A stretch of DNA of 17,883 nucleotides from Salinirussus sp. (GCA_028275005.1 JAQCNN010000040.1:1-17883), one strand, 5' to 3'. Positions 1-7,375 are shown, counted from the stretch's first letter. A program made the numbers and translations. The notes: a model not told the origin generated them from the letters alone.

Positions 1-645
1 CTGCCGGACGACCCGCTCGGCGATGGCCCGGCCGATCTGTGTGGTAGAGACCTTCATGTCCAGGCCGCCGTCGACCTCGCCGAGTTCGGTGATGTAGGCG
101 TCGCGGTCGCCCTTTCCCTCGCGGTCGGCGACGTACGCCCGACCGACCTCGGTGGCACGCGTCAACTCCTCGTCGCTGGGTTCGCGGTCGGCGGCCCGGA
201 CCTGGACAGTCGCGGCAAAGGAGCCGCCGGCGACCTGGCCACACCGGTCACAGGTCCCGCGGCCGATCTTCACCGGCACCGTCACGTCGGCGGTCACCGG
301 TCGCTCGCGCAACAGCCCCGAGAACTGGCAGTGCATCCGGATCGTGGTCTCGTCGACCTGCTCGGGGGCGACCTGCCAGGAGACCCCCTCGGCGTCGACG
401 TGGACGCCCAAGGCCTCGGTTACCTCCTTGACGGCGATGTCGGTGTAGTCCTCGGCGCCGACGTCTACCCACCGGTTACCACGGTGGACCGCACCACACT
501 GCCCACAGACCAGGACCTCCACGCGGTCGGGCGCGTCCACGAGGTCGTGTTCACTGAGATAGCACTCGCCACACAGCGCCCCCTCCGCGACCGCGCTCCC
601 GACAGGGTCGCCACACCGCGGGCAGAAGGTACCGGACCGGCTCAT
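1..645 (-). CDS. NMD3-family protein, 3' end cut by window edge
   Basis: The minus-strand frame is open from ATG at 645 to base 1, giving 215 codons without a stop; the C-terminal part lies outside the window. The N-terminus carries paired zinc-binding motifs CPRC (residues 8-11), CGEC (25-28) and CGQC (47-50), and a fourth CxxC, CDRC, lies about 70 residues further on. This order of CxxC pairs followed by an alpha/beta region is typical of the archaeal NMD3 family. In eukaryotes NMD3 is the export adaptor of the large ribosomal subunit; in archaea, which have no nucleus, a role in large-subunit assembly is inferred. The start is supported by a TATA-like GCTTAAGC centred about 27 nt upstream. 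The gene is divergent from radA with 196 nt between the starts. Confidence in the family is good; the role is inference. Confidence 0.8.
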   Translation of the reverse strand, partial: MSRSGTFCPRCGDPVGSAVAEGALCGECYLSEHDLVDAPDRVEVLVCGQCGAVHRGNRWVDVGAEDYTDIAVKEVTEALGVHVDAEGVSWQVAPEQVDETTIRMHCQFSGLLRERPVTADVTVPVKIGRGTCDRCGQVAGGSFAATVQVRAADREPSDEELTRATEVGRAYVADREGKGDRDAYITELGEVDGGLDMKVSTTQIGRAIAERVVRQ

Positions 646-668
646 TGTCACAGCTATGGCGCTTGCGC

Positions 669-677
669 GCTTAAGCC
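669..677 (-). promoter_or_regulatory. TATA-like element of the nmd3-like gene
   Basis: The palindrome GCTTAAGC is the only AT-rich stretch in this GC-rich region. It is centred about 27 nt upstream of the ATG at 645, so transcription would begin at or next to the start codon. Confidence 0.45.
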
Positions 678-691
678 GCACGTTCCGGGCC

Positions 692-774
692 CGGCAACGG
701 GTCACGCCCGTGGCCACCGGCCTCGCGCTTTACACATCAACCCACGGCAGGCCCGTCCAGCCACCCCGTTGCCG
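692..774. repeat. Perfect 10-bp inverted repeat in the nmd3-radA intergenic region
   Basis: CGGCAACGGG at 692-701 is exactly inverted as CCCGTTGCCG at 765-774, with a 63-nt spacer. It lies between two divergent genes. It could be a pair of regulator half-sites or chance in GC-rich DNA; the spacer is long for a simple terminator hairpin. Confidence 0.35.
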
Positions 775-810
775 TCCGGCTATTTTACTTTCACCAGCCT
801 GTTAACGAGG

Positions 811-817
811 CTTTATG
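811..817 (+). promoter_or_regulatory. TATA box of radA
   Basis: CTTTATG is centred 28 nt upstream of the ATG at 842 and predicts a leaderless radA transcript. The ATG inside this element, at 815, is in frame with radA but would put the TATA box inside the gene. A second AT-rich stretch, TATTTTACTTT at 781-791, could serve an alternative, longer transcript. Confidence 0.55.
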
Positions 818-841
818 TGGTGGGAGGCACAACTCCGATAC

Positions 842-1888
842 ATGTCCACAGCAGAGGACCTACAGGAGCTGCCGGGCGTCGGTCCGGCGACCGCCGAGAA
901 GCTCAAGGACAACGGTTTTGACTCCTACCAGGGGATCGCCGTCGCCAGCCCCGGGGAGCTCTCAAACACCGCCGACATCGGCGAGTCGACGGCCTCCGAC
1001 ATCATCAACGCCGCCCGCGACGCCGCCGACATCGGCGGCTTCGAGTCCGGCTCCACGGTGTTGGAGCGCCGGGAGCAGATCGGCAAGCTCACCTGGGGTG
1101 TCGGGGAGGTCGACGAGCTGCTCGGCGGCGGGGTCGAGACCCAGTCGATCACCGAGGTCTACGGCGAGTTCGGTGCCGGCAAGTCCCAGGTGACCCACCA
1201 GCTCGCGGTCAACGTACAGCTCCCATCGGAGCACGGTGGGCTCGAAGGGTCGGCCATCTTCGTCGACAGCGAGGACACCTTCCGTCCCGAGCGGATCGAG
1301 CAGATGCTGCTTGGGCTTCCCGACGAGGTCATCGCCGACACGATGGTGTTTCACGGGGTCGCCGAGGAGGGTGACGCCGACCCGACCGACGAGACCCTCC
1401 AGGAGGCGCTCATCGAGTCGGTTCTCGACAAGATCCACGTCGCAAAGGCGTTCAACTCGAATCACCAGATCCTGCTGGCCGAGAAGGCCCAGGAGATCGC
1501 AAGCGAGAGTCAGGACGAGGAGTTCCCCGTCCGACTGCTCTGTGTCGACTCGCTGACCGCCCACTTCCGGGCGGAGTACGTCGGCCGTGGCTCACTCGCC
1601 GAGCGCCAGCAGAAGCTCAACAAGCACCTCCACGACCTGATGCGGGTCGGCGACCTCAACAACACCGCCGTCCTCGTCACCAACCAGGTGTCCGCCAACC
1701 CGGACTCCTTCTTCGGTGACCCGACCCAGCCGATCGGCGGCAACATCCTCGGGCACACCTCGACGTTCCGGCTCTACCTCCGCAAGTCAAAGGAGGACAA
1801 ACGGATCGTCCGGCTGGTCGACGCCCCGAACCTCCCGGACGGCGAGGCCGTGATGCGCGTCGACGAGGACGGCCTCATCGCCGAGTAG
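842..1888 (+). CDS. radA: DNA repair and recombination protein RadA
   Basis: This is the archaeal RecA/Rad51-family recombinase: it polymerises on single-stranded DNA and drives ATP-dependent strand exchange in repair and replication-fork restart. The 348-aa protein has the full archaeal layout. A helix-hairpin-helix N-terminal domain holds ELPGVGPATAEKL (residues 9-21). The RecA core has Walker A GEFGAGKS (108-115), the VDSEDTFRPERI segment (141-152), Walker B RLLCVDS (231-237) and a loop-2 region around QVSANPDSFFGDPT (282-295). No intein interrupts it and the length is normal. An in-frame ATG lies 27 nt upstream at 815, but 842 fits the usual N-terminus, and the TATA element at 811-817 would otherwise be inside the gene. 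GGGAGG at 822-827 lies 14 nt before the start, far for a Shine-Dalgarno site. The gene converges on the CPBP protease gene with one base between the stop codons. Confidence 0.97.
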   Translation: MSTAEDLQELPGVGPATAEKLKDNGFDSYQGIAVASPGELSNTADIGESTASDIINAARDAADIGGFESGSTVLERREQIGKLTWGVGEVDELLGGGVETQSITEVYGEFGAGKSQVTHQLAVNVQLPSEHGGLEGSAIFVDSEDTFRPERIEQMLLGLPDEVIADTMVFHGVAEEGDADPTDETLQEALIESVLDKIHVAKAFNSNHQILLAEKAQEIASESQDEEFPVRLLCVDSLTAHFRAEYVGRGSLAERQQKLNKHLHDLMRVGDLNNTAVLVTNQVSANPDSFFGDPTQPIGGNILGHTSTFRLYLRKSKEDKRIVRLVDAPNLPDGEAVMRVDEDGLIAE

Positions 1889-1889
1889 C

Positions 1890-2975
1890 TCAGCCGTCCG
1901 GGCTCGACTGCTCCGGCTCCGGCCCCGCCGCGGAACCGGTCACGTCCCCCTCGTCTGCGCCGGTGTGCGCCACGTCCTCGTCGGACCGCTCCACATCGTC
2001 CCCGTCGGTCGGCCGCTCTCGGAGGTCCGGCTCCGCGATGTGAGTCTGGAGGAACAGCCCCCCCTCCGACCGGCGCACCCACAGGAGGACCAGCGCCGCC
2101 CCGACAGCGAGCGCCGCGAGCATCACGACCCCACCCTCCGGGCCGAACGCGCCACCGGTGAGGACTCGGGGCCCGTCGGGTTCGACCCCGAACAGCGCCG
2201 AACTGGTCACCAGCCCACTGACCGGCAGCCCGTACACCGCCCCGAGCCCGAAGTTCCAGGCCGCGTGGATCCCGACCGCCAGACCGAGGCGGCCGGTCAG
2301 GACGTACGCCCCACCGAGGAGGAGGCCCGCGAAGGTGATGTTGAGCAGTCCCAGGACCGTGCCCCCGGGGTTAGCGGCGTGGAGGACACCGAAGAGACCG
2401 GCGGTGACCGCAACTGCGCCGAGCACGCCACGCCGGCGCCCGAACCGACCCGACAGCCCCTCGGCGGCATTCACGAGCAGATAGCCCCGGACCGCAACCT
2501 CCTCCAGGGTCGCGGCCCCGGCGTAGAACAGCGCCCAGAGGCCGGCACTGGCGAGCGGGCCAACCCCGGTCACTGTCAGCTGGGCCTCCCGGCCCGTGAC
2601 CGTCCCGGTGAGCGACGCCGCACCCGTCGCCAGCAGTACCCCAACCACGGCGGTTGCCATCGCCACACCGACCACGAGGCCGACGAGACAGTCACGCCAC
2701 CACCGGCCCCCGAGTGCGACCCCGAGGTCCCGGGTGTACCGGCGGTCGACGACCCAGGCGAGTCCGACCACCGCAACCGAGAGCCCGAGAAAGGCCCCGG
2801 CGAGGACGACCAGGTCCCAGCCGCTCCCGGGTGCGTCCAACCCGGTGAGCAGGCGGGCAACGGGCGCGACGACGACCGCGGCGAGCAACACGAGCGAGAG
2901 CGTCGCCCCGACCCGCCAGGGGGCCCGAAGCCGCGCCTCCGTTCCGTTCCAAAACAACCCACGGACACCGCTCAT
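1890..2975 (-). CDS. CPBP family intramembrane glutamic endopeptidase
   Basis: This 361-aa polytopic membrane protein carries the three CPBP (Rce1/CAAX-like, Abi) motifs: EExxxR at E158-E159-R163, FxxxH at F195-H199, and HxxxN at H237-N241. These residues form the active site within the membrane in the family. About eight hydrophobic segments are visible, the first near residues 22-43 and the last near 284-300, followed by an acidic, probably cytoplasmic tail of about 60 residues. Substrates are unknown; family members process prenylated proteins, bacteriocins or membrane regulators. The frame stays open 85 codons further upstream, but that stretch is unlike the rest and overlaps the next gene and its promoter. 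ATG at 2975 is preferred because the hydrophobic domain begins just after it and an AT-rich element lies 27 nt upstream. Confidence 0.88.
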   Translation of the reverse strand: MSGVRGLFWNGTEARLRAPWRVGATLSLVLLAAVVVAPVARLLTGLDAPGSGWDLVVLAGAFLGLSVAVVGLAWVVDRRYTRDLGVALGGRWWRDCLVGLVVGVAMATAVVGVLLATGAASLTGTVTGREAQLTVTGVGPLASAGLWALFYAGAATLEEVAVRGYLLVNAAEGLSGRFGRRRGVLGAVAVTAGLFGVLHAANPGGTVLGLLNITFAGLLLGGAYVLTGRLGLAVGIHAAWNFGLGAVYGLPVSGLVTSSALFGVEPDGPRVLTGGAFGPEGGVVMLAALAVGAALVLLWVRRSEGGLFLQTHIAEPDLRERPTDGDDVERSDEDVAHTGADEGDVTGSAAGPEPEQSSPDG

Positions 2976-2998
2976 ACCGCTACCACGGGCCGGGGTCG

Positions 2999-3006
2999 GT
3001 TTGAGA
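2999..3006 (-). promoter_or_regulatory. TATA-like element of the CPBP protease gene
   Basis: Minus-strand TCTCAAAC is centred about 27 nt upstream of the ATG at 2975. It is a weak match, supported mainly by its spacing. Confidence 0.3.
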
Positions 3007-3071
3007 CTGCCGGAGTGTGTCTGGTGGTCGGGCGCTGTGCAGGCGCGCCGCTCACGCACGCACACACAACG

Positions 3072-3079
3072 ACTATCAA
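3072..3079 (+). promoter_or_regulatory. TATA-like element of the acyltransferase gene
   Basis: ACTATCAA is centred about 27 nt upstream of the ATG at 3103, within a GC-rich stretch, and is compatible with a leaderless transcript. Confidence 0.4.
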
Positions 3080-3102
3080 CGCGGCCGAGCAAAGATGACG
3101 GT

Positions 3103-4014
3103 ATGACGAAGCGACACGTCTCCCTCCCTCCGCTGGCCGAGGAGGGGCTCCAGCAGTTCATCCGGGACGTCGACGAGCGCCTCTCCAGTGACGAGGAGGA
3201 TATCTGTGACGTGGTGGAGGATGTACTCATCGACCTCTTCGGCGACCGGGAGGCCTACGAGCGCTGGCAGTCCGGCGGGGAGATCTCCCCCGCCGAACGG
3301 GTCCGTCTACAGGGCTATGACCCCTGTAACGCCACCCTCGAGAGCGAGTACTACGCCGAGGTCGAGACGATGGAGGAGCAGTTCGAGCGCTCGAAGTATC
3401 TCCAGTGGCTCTGGCGGCAGTTCGACGCCACCCCGATGGCCGACAATATCGCCTTTGCACTGCGCTTTCGCCGGATGCTCGCCAAACACCTCTTCGACGA
3501 GTGTGGCGACAACTGCCGCTTTTTCAAGGGGATCACCTTCACCTACGGTCACAACATCGCCGTCGGGGACAACGTCGTTATCCACGACGACGTCCACCTC
3601 GACGACCGCGGGAAGCTGACCGTCGGTGACCGGGTCTCGATCTCCGACGACGCTCACATCTACTCCCACCGTCACGACGCCACCGACCAGACCCACATAA
3701 ACAACTACCATACGATTATCCAGGACGACGCCCGGGTCACCTACGACGCGATGGTGCAGGCCGGCGTGGAGGTCGGCGAGAACGCTATCCTCGCGGCCAA
3801 GTCGGCGGCCTCGAAGGACATCCCCGCCCACCACATCGCCGCGGGCTCACCCGCAGAGAGTATCGGGGTCAAGGAGGGCTGGGCGTCCGTCGCCGACCCC
3901 GTCGAGGACGCAAACGTCGAGCGACGCGACCAGCGCCGGATCCCACACGAGGTCCCCGACAACATGGAGGTCTTCGACGAATTCAACCGCGACCGCTCCC
4001 CGCCGGACGCATAG
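3103..4014 (+). CDS. Hexapeptide-repeat acyltransferase (left-handed beta-helix)
   Basis: The 303-aa protein has a C-terminal left-handed beta-helix of the maltose/galactoside O-acetyltransferase type, about residues 139-255. It is seen as hexapeptide-like turns such as NIAVGDNVVIHDDV (151-164) and KLTVGDRVSISDDA (171-184), ending in the characteristic PAHHIAAGSPAE (241-252). Histidines at 189 and 191 (YSHRH) sit where family members place the catalytic or acyl-CoA-binding histidine. The first 130 residues are helical, acidic and not part of the beta-helix; their role is unknown. The enzyme probably transfers an acetyl or acyl group to a sugar or another small acceptor, but the substrate cannot be told. 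ATG at 3103 is chosen from the TATA-like element upstream; the overlapping ATG at 3095 meets a stop after three codons. Confidence 0.85.
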   Translation: MTKRHVSLPPLAEEGLQQFIRDVDERLSSDEEDICDVVEDVLIDLFGDREAYERWQSGGEISPAERVRLQGYDPCNATLESEYYAEVETMEEQFERSKYLQWLWRQFDATPMADNIAFALRFRRMLAKHLFDECGDNCRFFKGITFTYGHNIAVGDNVVIHDDVHLDDRGKLTVGDRVSISDDAHIYSHRHDATDQTHINNYHTIIQDDARVTYDAMVQAGVEVGENAILAAKSAASKDIPAHHIAAGSPAESIGVKEGWASVADPVEDANVERRDQRRIPHEVPDNMEVFDEFNRDRSPPDA

Positions 4015-4106
4015 CGGCCGACCGAGCACGGGCCACGGTGTCGACACACCCACAGGAGCCGGTGCCATCGCGACACGGGTGGGCGCTCTGTTGGGCGCTG
4101 TGTCTC

Positions 4107-4137
4107 GGCCGCGCGGTCGGAACACGGCCGTGCGGCC
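4107..4137 (+). other. Strong GC-rich stem-loop
   Basis: Arms 4107-4119 and 4125-4137 pair over all 13 positions (two as G-U in RNA), with a 5-nt loop GAACA. The structure lies between the acyltransferase stop and the small membrane-protein start. No T-run follows, so it is not a classic terminator. It may mark a 3' end, protect the upstream mRNA, or be structure expected of GC-rich DNA. Confidence 0.4.
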
Positions 4138-4162
4138 CCCTGAGCACCCTCCGGCCGAACAT

Positions 4163-4170
4163 CCAAGTAC
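4163..4170 (+). promoter_or_regulatory. Weak TATA-like element before the small zinc-ribbon gene
   Basis: CCAAGTAC is centred about 25 nt upstream of the ATG at 4191. It fits that start better than the in-frame ATG at 4182, where the corresponding spot is fully GC-rich. Confidence 0.25.
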
Positions 4171-4190
4171 ACCGGTTGTGAATGTTCGGT

Positions 4191-4448
4191 ATGTCCACGT
4201 GGGTCTGGCTGGCCGTCTACCTCGTGGGATTCGCGCTCGTCCAGGTGCTGCTCTACCGGTACCTGCGTGACTCTCGGGGCGGACAGACCGCACCCCGCGC
4301 GTCGGAGGCCGAAAGTGCGCGGGCACCGGTCGAGCGCGCCCCCGACCACAGCGCCACCGACGAGGGCCAGGGTATCGACTGCCGGAGCTGTGGCGCGCAC
4401 AACGCGGCTGGCTACTCCTACTGCCGGGAGTGTGCCAGCCAGCTGTGA
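4191..4448 (+). CDS. Small membrane-anchored zinc-ribbon protein
   Basis: An 85-aa protein with one N-terminal transmembrane helix (about residues 4-23), a basic YRYLRD boundary, a polar linker of about 35 residues, and a C-terminal zinc ribbon with CRSC (64-67) and CREC (78-81). The arrangement suggests a single-pass protein with a metal-bound knuckle, probably on the cytoplasmic side. Similar short proteins occur widely in haloarchaea as uncharacterised families; no function is known to me. An in-frame ATG three codons earlier, at 4182, is possible; 4191 is chosen because the next residues (STWVW) lead straight into the helix and because of the weak upstream TATA spacing. Its stop lies 10 nt from the stop of the convergent MFS gene. 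Confidence 0.75.
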   Translation: MSTWVWLAVYLVGFALVQVLLYRYLRDSRGGQTAPRASEAESARAPVERAPDHSATDEGQGIDCRSCGAHNAAGYSYCRECASQL

Positions 4449-4458
4449 ACACCGGCGC

Positions 4459-5676
4459 TCAGACCGGGAGTCGTCGGCCGGCCACGACAGCCGCGAGCGA
4501 GCAGGCACAGATCACCGCGAGCCCCGGCGCGTACGACCCGGAGAGGTCGTAGAGCCACCCGATGAGGAAGGGGCCGAGGAAGCCGCCGGTTTCGCCGACG
4601 GCAAAGACCAGCCCGACGGCCGTCCCGGTCAGTGCCGGGCCGACCGCCTCCAGTTCGGCGGGGACGACCCGGACCAGTGGGGAGATACCGCCGGCCCCGA
4701 CGCCGGCCGCGAGCGCGCCGGCGACACCGACGACGGCGGGGACCCCGGGGACCAGAAGCACCGCCGTCCCCAGCGCGCAGGCGGCGCCACAGGCCGCGAT
4801 GACGGGCCCTCGGGCGTCGATCCGGTCGGAGAGGACCGGGAGTGTGAGCGTTCCGGCTGCCGCGGCGACAACAAAGCCGCTGGTGGCCGTCGCAGCCAGC
4901 GGGGCCCGGACCCCGCGGGCCTCGAGCACCGTTGCCAGCCAGTTCTGGAAGCCGTGGACCACCAGCAGGTAGACAACGCCGGCGACGACGAGCAGCCGCA
5001 TCGACCCGCTGGCGAACACCCGGAAGACGTCTCGCTGTAGGGTGGCGAGGCTGACCTCGTCGTCCGTGTCGGCCGCCGCGGCGTCGGCCGAGCGCAGCTT
5101 CGAGAGGGGGGCAAGCCGGACAACGACCAGCCAGAGGGCAGCGTAGCCGAGCACCGCCAGCCCCGTGAGCCGGAACAGCGGCCGCCAGCCCCCAGCCGCC
5201 GGCCCCAACAGGCCACGCCCGAGACTAAAGGCGGCGGCCGTCCCCGCGGAGGCACCCAGTACGTACACCGAGGAGGGTGCGCCGGAGGCGTCCGCCGGGA
5301 AGAGTTCGGAGACCAGCTTCGGGAGCCCGAACGTGATTGCGGTCGCACCGGCACCCACGACAACCGTGAGCCCGAGTATCGCGACAAACGAGCCGGCCGC
5401 GGCGCGGCCGACCTGTGCGGCGCCAAAGACGGCGAGACCGGCGCCGATAGCCCGGTAGGGGCCAACGCGGTCGACCAGTGACCCCGAGACCAGCGAGAGG
5501 GGGATGTAGGTCAGCGGGATCGCACCGGTGAGGAGGCCAGCCTGCGTGGCGGTGAGCGAGAGGTCGGCCGTGACCGCCGAGAGATACGCCGCAAGCGAGA
5601 ACCAGACAAAGGTCAGGCAGGTGTACGCGAGCGTGCCCAGCAACAACACCGCGTAGCGCAACAGCCGCCGGTTCAC
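4459..5676 (-). CDS. MFS transporter
   Basis: The 405-aa protein is almost entirely hydrophobic, with about 12 membrane segments and a longer charged central loop (KLRSADAAAADTDDEVS) between the two halves. The major facilitator signature GSLVDRVGPYR lies between helices 2 and 3 (residues 65-75). A second conserved-looking loop, LPVLSDRIDARGP, is at the equivalent place in the second half. The subfamily resembles cyanate/nitroimidazole or nitrate-type exporters, but the substrate cannot be assigned. There is no ATG start: GTG at 5676 is chosen because a TATA-like GTTGATACC lies 27 nt upstream. The TTG at 5706, an alternative in the same frame, falls inside that element and would add ten residues. 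Confidence 0.88.
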   Translation of the reverse strand: MNRRLLRYAVLLLGTLAYTCLTFVWFSLAAYLSAVTADLSLTATQAGLLTGAIPLTYIPLSLVSGSLVDRVGPYRAIGAGLAVFGAAQVGRAAAGSFVAILGLTVVVGAGATAITFGLPKLVSELFPADASGAPSSVYVLGASAGTAAAFSLGRGLLGPAAGGWRPLFRLTGLAVLGYAALWLVVVRLAPLSKLRSADAAAADTDDEVSLATLQRDVFRVFASGSMRLLVVAGVVYLLVVHGFQNWLATVLEARGVRAPLAATATSGFVVAAAAGTLTLPVLSDRIDARGPVIAACGAACALGTAVLLVPGVPAVVGVAGALAAGVGAGGISPLVRVVPAELEAVGPALTGTAVGLVFAVGETGGFLGPFLIGWLYDLSGSYAPGLAVICACSLAAVVAGRRLPV

Positions 5677-5698
5677 GGCCAGGATCGGTCGCGCAGCC

Positions 5699-5707
5699 GG
5701 TATCAAC
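5699..5707 (-). promoter_or_regulatory. TATA-like element of the MFS gene
   Basis: Minus-strand GTTGATACC is centred 27 nt upstream of the GTG at 5676. It decides the start in favour of GTG over the TTG at 5706. Confidence 0.45.
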
Positions 5708-5885
5708 GCGTCGGTTTCGGGAGGGCGAACGAACCGAGGGCGGGTGTGTCACCGCGGCGGGACCGAGCACTCACACAGCCGAGCCACTGTGGCCGCCCGG
5801 CTGCCACTAGCTACCGTCACAGACGGCCTGGGGGTGTGGCGTGTGTGCAAGTGTCTGTAGAGGGGGGCTGGTCCGGTTCGCAGGC

Positions 5886-5891
5886 TTCATA
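5886..5891 (+). promoter_or_regulatory. TATA box of the small zinc-finger/cupin operon
   Basis: TTCATA within GGCTTCATAGCC is centred about 26 nt upstream of the ATG at 5915. The 208 nt from 5707 to 5914 hold nothing else recognisable. Confidence 0.5.
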
Positions 5892-5914
5892 GCCGAGGCG
5901 CGAGTAGGTGAGGT

Positions 5915-6079
5915 ATGGAGTGCCACTATTGTGACCGGGGGGCGGACATCACCGTCGAGAAGGAGGGGGTCCAGGTCGGTGTCTGCGAGGAGCACTTCCG
6001 GGAGCAGATGGAGGAACTGTCCGACGCAGACTGGCTCAACGGGCTCGACGACGAACTCGACATCGACAGGAGCGAGTGA
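5915..6079 (+). CDS. 54-aa zinc-finger-like protein (DUF6757-type)
   Basis: A short gene with ATG at 5915 and TGA at 6077-6079. The product has CHYC at residues 3-6 and CEEH at 24-27, a probable CxxC...CxxH zinc site, followed by an acidic helical tail ending in DELDIDRSE. It resembles a small conserved haloarchaeal family that I recall as DUF6757; its function is unknown. GGTGA at 5907-5911 lies just before the start, but the TATA element 26 nt upstream also allows a leaderless message. Its stop is one base before the ATG of the cupin gene, so the two are almost certainly co-transcribed and possibly translationally coupled. Confidence 0.85.
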   Translation: MECHYCDRGADITVEKEGVQVGVCEEHFREQMEELSDADWLNGLDDELDIDRSE

Positions 6080-6080
6080 G

Positions 6081-6548
6081 ATGGAGCGGGTGAGCGCCGA
6101 CGACGTCGACAGTCGGACGTCGCCGGCGGCGGCAAAGCGGCCGCTGGGCCGGGCCCTCGGCGCCGAGGAGGTGGCGGTTAACCACTACGAACTCGAACCC
6201 GGCGACGCCTTTGGCTTTGGCTATCACCGCCATCCCGACCAGGCGGAGCTGTTCTACGTCATCGAGGGGGAGGCCACCTTCGAGACAGAGGACGGCGACG
6301 TGACTGTCGGGGCCGGTGAGGCGGTCCGGTTTGCGCCGGGTGAGTGGCAACTCGGGCGAAACGAAGGTGACGAGCGCGTCGTTGCGCTCGCGCTTGGCGC
6401 GCCCGCGGACGAAGCTGGGGCCGACATCCGCCGTGAGTGTCAGGACTGTGGCGAGCGGACCACCGTGTCGATCGAGCGCGCCGATTCGGGGTCGGGACTG
6501 GTCACGGTCTGTCAGACGTGTGCGGCGGTAACCGGGCGGTTCTCGTAG
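6081..6548 (+). CDS. Cupin-domain protein with C-terminal zinc ribbon
   Basis: The 155-aa protein has a single-domain cupin: motif 1 is GFGYHRHPDQAELFYVIEG (residues 45-63) with metal ligands H49, H51 and E56; motif 2 is FAPGEWQLGRN (84-94). In motif 2 the usual histidine is replaced by tryptophan or glutamine, so only a partial metal triad remains. After the cupin comes a separate zinc ribbon with CQDC (120-123) and CQTC (144-147). The substrate is unknown; cupins of this size bind small molecules, sugars or metals, and the ribbon may mediate protein or nucleic-acid contact. The start is ATG at 6081, one nucleotide after the stop of the 54-aa gene, marking an operon. The frame is open further upstream, but that part overlaps the preceding gene. 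Confidence 0.85.
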   Translation: MERVSADDVDSRTSPAAAKRPLGRALGAEEVAVNHYELEPGDAFGFGYHRHPDQAELFYVIEGEATFETEDGDVTVGAGEAVRFAPGEWQLGRNEGDERVVALALGAPADEAGADIRRECQDCGERTTVSIERADSGSGLVTVCQTCAAVTGRFS

Positions 6549-6585
6549 CCGACCGTCGGCCCGCACGCCTCTTGGAGCGCGGTGG

Positions 6586-7302
6586 TCAGTCGTCGGCGGC
6601 CGTCTCCGCCCCGACCTCGGCCTCGGACTGTGCCCGGACGTAGTCGAGGAAGTTGTCGAACAGCGTCTTTGCCTCGCAGGCGGCCGCGAAGTTCTCCTCG
6701 GTGACCCCGTCGAGCACCCCCTGGAGGCGCTCGGCGGAGAGTTGGTCGTCCTTCCCCTCCGTGACCGTCCGGGCGGTCTCCATGTCGTACTCGGGGTGGA
6801 ACTGGACGGTGAAGACGTCGCCCTTCCGGAAGCCGTGGACCCCGTAGTCGTTTCTCGCGATCAGGTCGGCGCCGGGCGGGAGTTCGGCGACCCGGTCGGA
6901 GTGGGTGGTAAAGACGGTGAACTCCTCGTCGACCCCTTCAAAGAGCCGGGAGCCGTCGTGTTCGACCGTCCGGTAGCCGATCTCGTAGTCGCCCATCCCC
7001 TCGACGCGCCCGCCCAACACGTCCGCGAGTAGCTGGTGACCGTAACAGACCCCCAAAAATGGGAGGCCGGCCTCGACGGCATCGCCGACCCACTGCTTCA
7101 GTTCGCCGATCCACGGCTCGTCCCAGTAGACCGAGGCCCGCGACCCGGTCACGATGCAGCCGTCGAACGCGAAGCCGTCGGGTAGCTCCCGGTCGGCCAC
7201 GTCGAACTCCACGAGGTCGGCGTCGACCTCCCGCCGGAAGTTGCGGCGGGTGTGGTCGCCGCTGTGAGCCGCGTTCAACAGGGCGATCCGCAGTCGTGTC
7301 AT
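6586..7302 (-). CDS. Class I glutamine amidotransferase
   Basis: The 238-aa protein is a stand-alone class I glutaminase domain. The nucleophile elbow GVCYGHQ holds C86, and H169 and E171 in VQFHPEYD complete the Cys-His-Glu triad; VTGSRASVYW (51-60) forms the oxyanion-side loop. In the family this domain hydrolyses glutamine and passes ammonia to a partner synthase; free-standing members also include gamma-glutamyl hydrolases. No partner synthase lies next to it, so the acceptor is unknown. ATG at 7302 is preferred over GTG at 7311 because a TATA-like CTTTTGTGG sits 28 nt upstream of it. It follows the KAS III-like gene on the same strand after 73 nt but seems to have its own promoter in that gap. 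Confidence 0.88.
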   Translation of the reverse strand: MTRLRIALLNAAHSGDHTRRNFRREVDADLVEFDVADRELPDGFAFDGCIVTGSRASVYWDEPWIGELKQWVGDAVEAGLPFLGVCYGHQLLADVLGGRVEGMGDYEIGYRTVEHDGSRLFEGVDEEFTVFTTHSDRVAELPPGADLIARNDYGVHGFRKGDVFTVQFHPEYDMETARTVTEGKDDQLSAERLQGVLDGVTEENFAAACEAKTLFDNFLDYVRAQSEAEVGAETAADD

Positions 7303-7324
7303 CGGTGTCACGTATGCGACCGAG

Positions 7325-7334
7325 CCACAAAAGC
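7325..7334 (-). promoter_or_regulatory. TATA box of the glutamine amidotransferase gene
   Basis: Minus-strand GCTTTTGTGG is centred about 28 nt upstream of the ATG at 7302. The same CTTTTGTG core appears before the SDR gene at 13515. Confidence 0.5.
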
Positions 7335-7375
7335 CCCCGCCACCGCGACAGTATCGGCCGCTACCCCCCAGGCCG

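Noticed and set aside
815..841. Earlier in-frame ATG for radA
   Set aside because: It would put nine non-conserved residues before the normal N-terminus and lies inside the TATA-like CTTTATG.
842..1888. Possible intein in RadA
   Set aside because: The Walker A, Walker B and loop-2 regions are uninterrupted and the protein has normal length.
3055..3070. CA-rich tract before the acyltransferase gene
   Set aside because: Too short and irregular to call a microsatellite; no period or symmetry beyond a few CA steps.
1965..3098. Plus-strand open frame of 377 codons opposite the CPBP protease gene
   Set aside because: Low-complexity Pro/Arg/Glu-rich translation without motifs, while the opposite strand has membrane helices and all three protease motifs.
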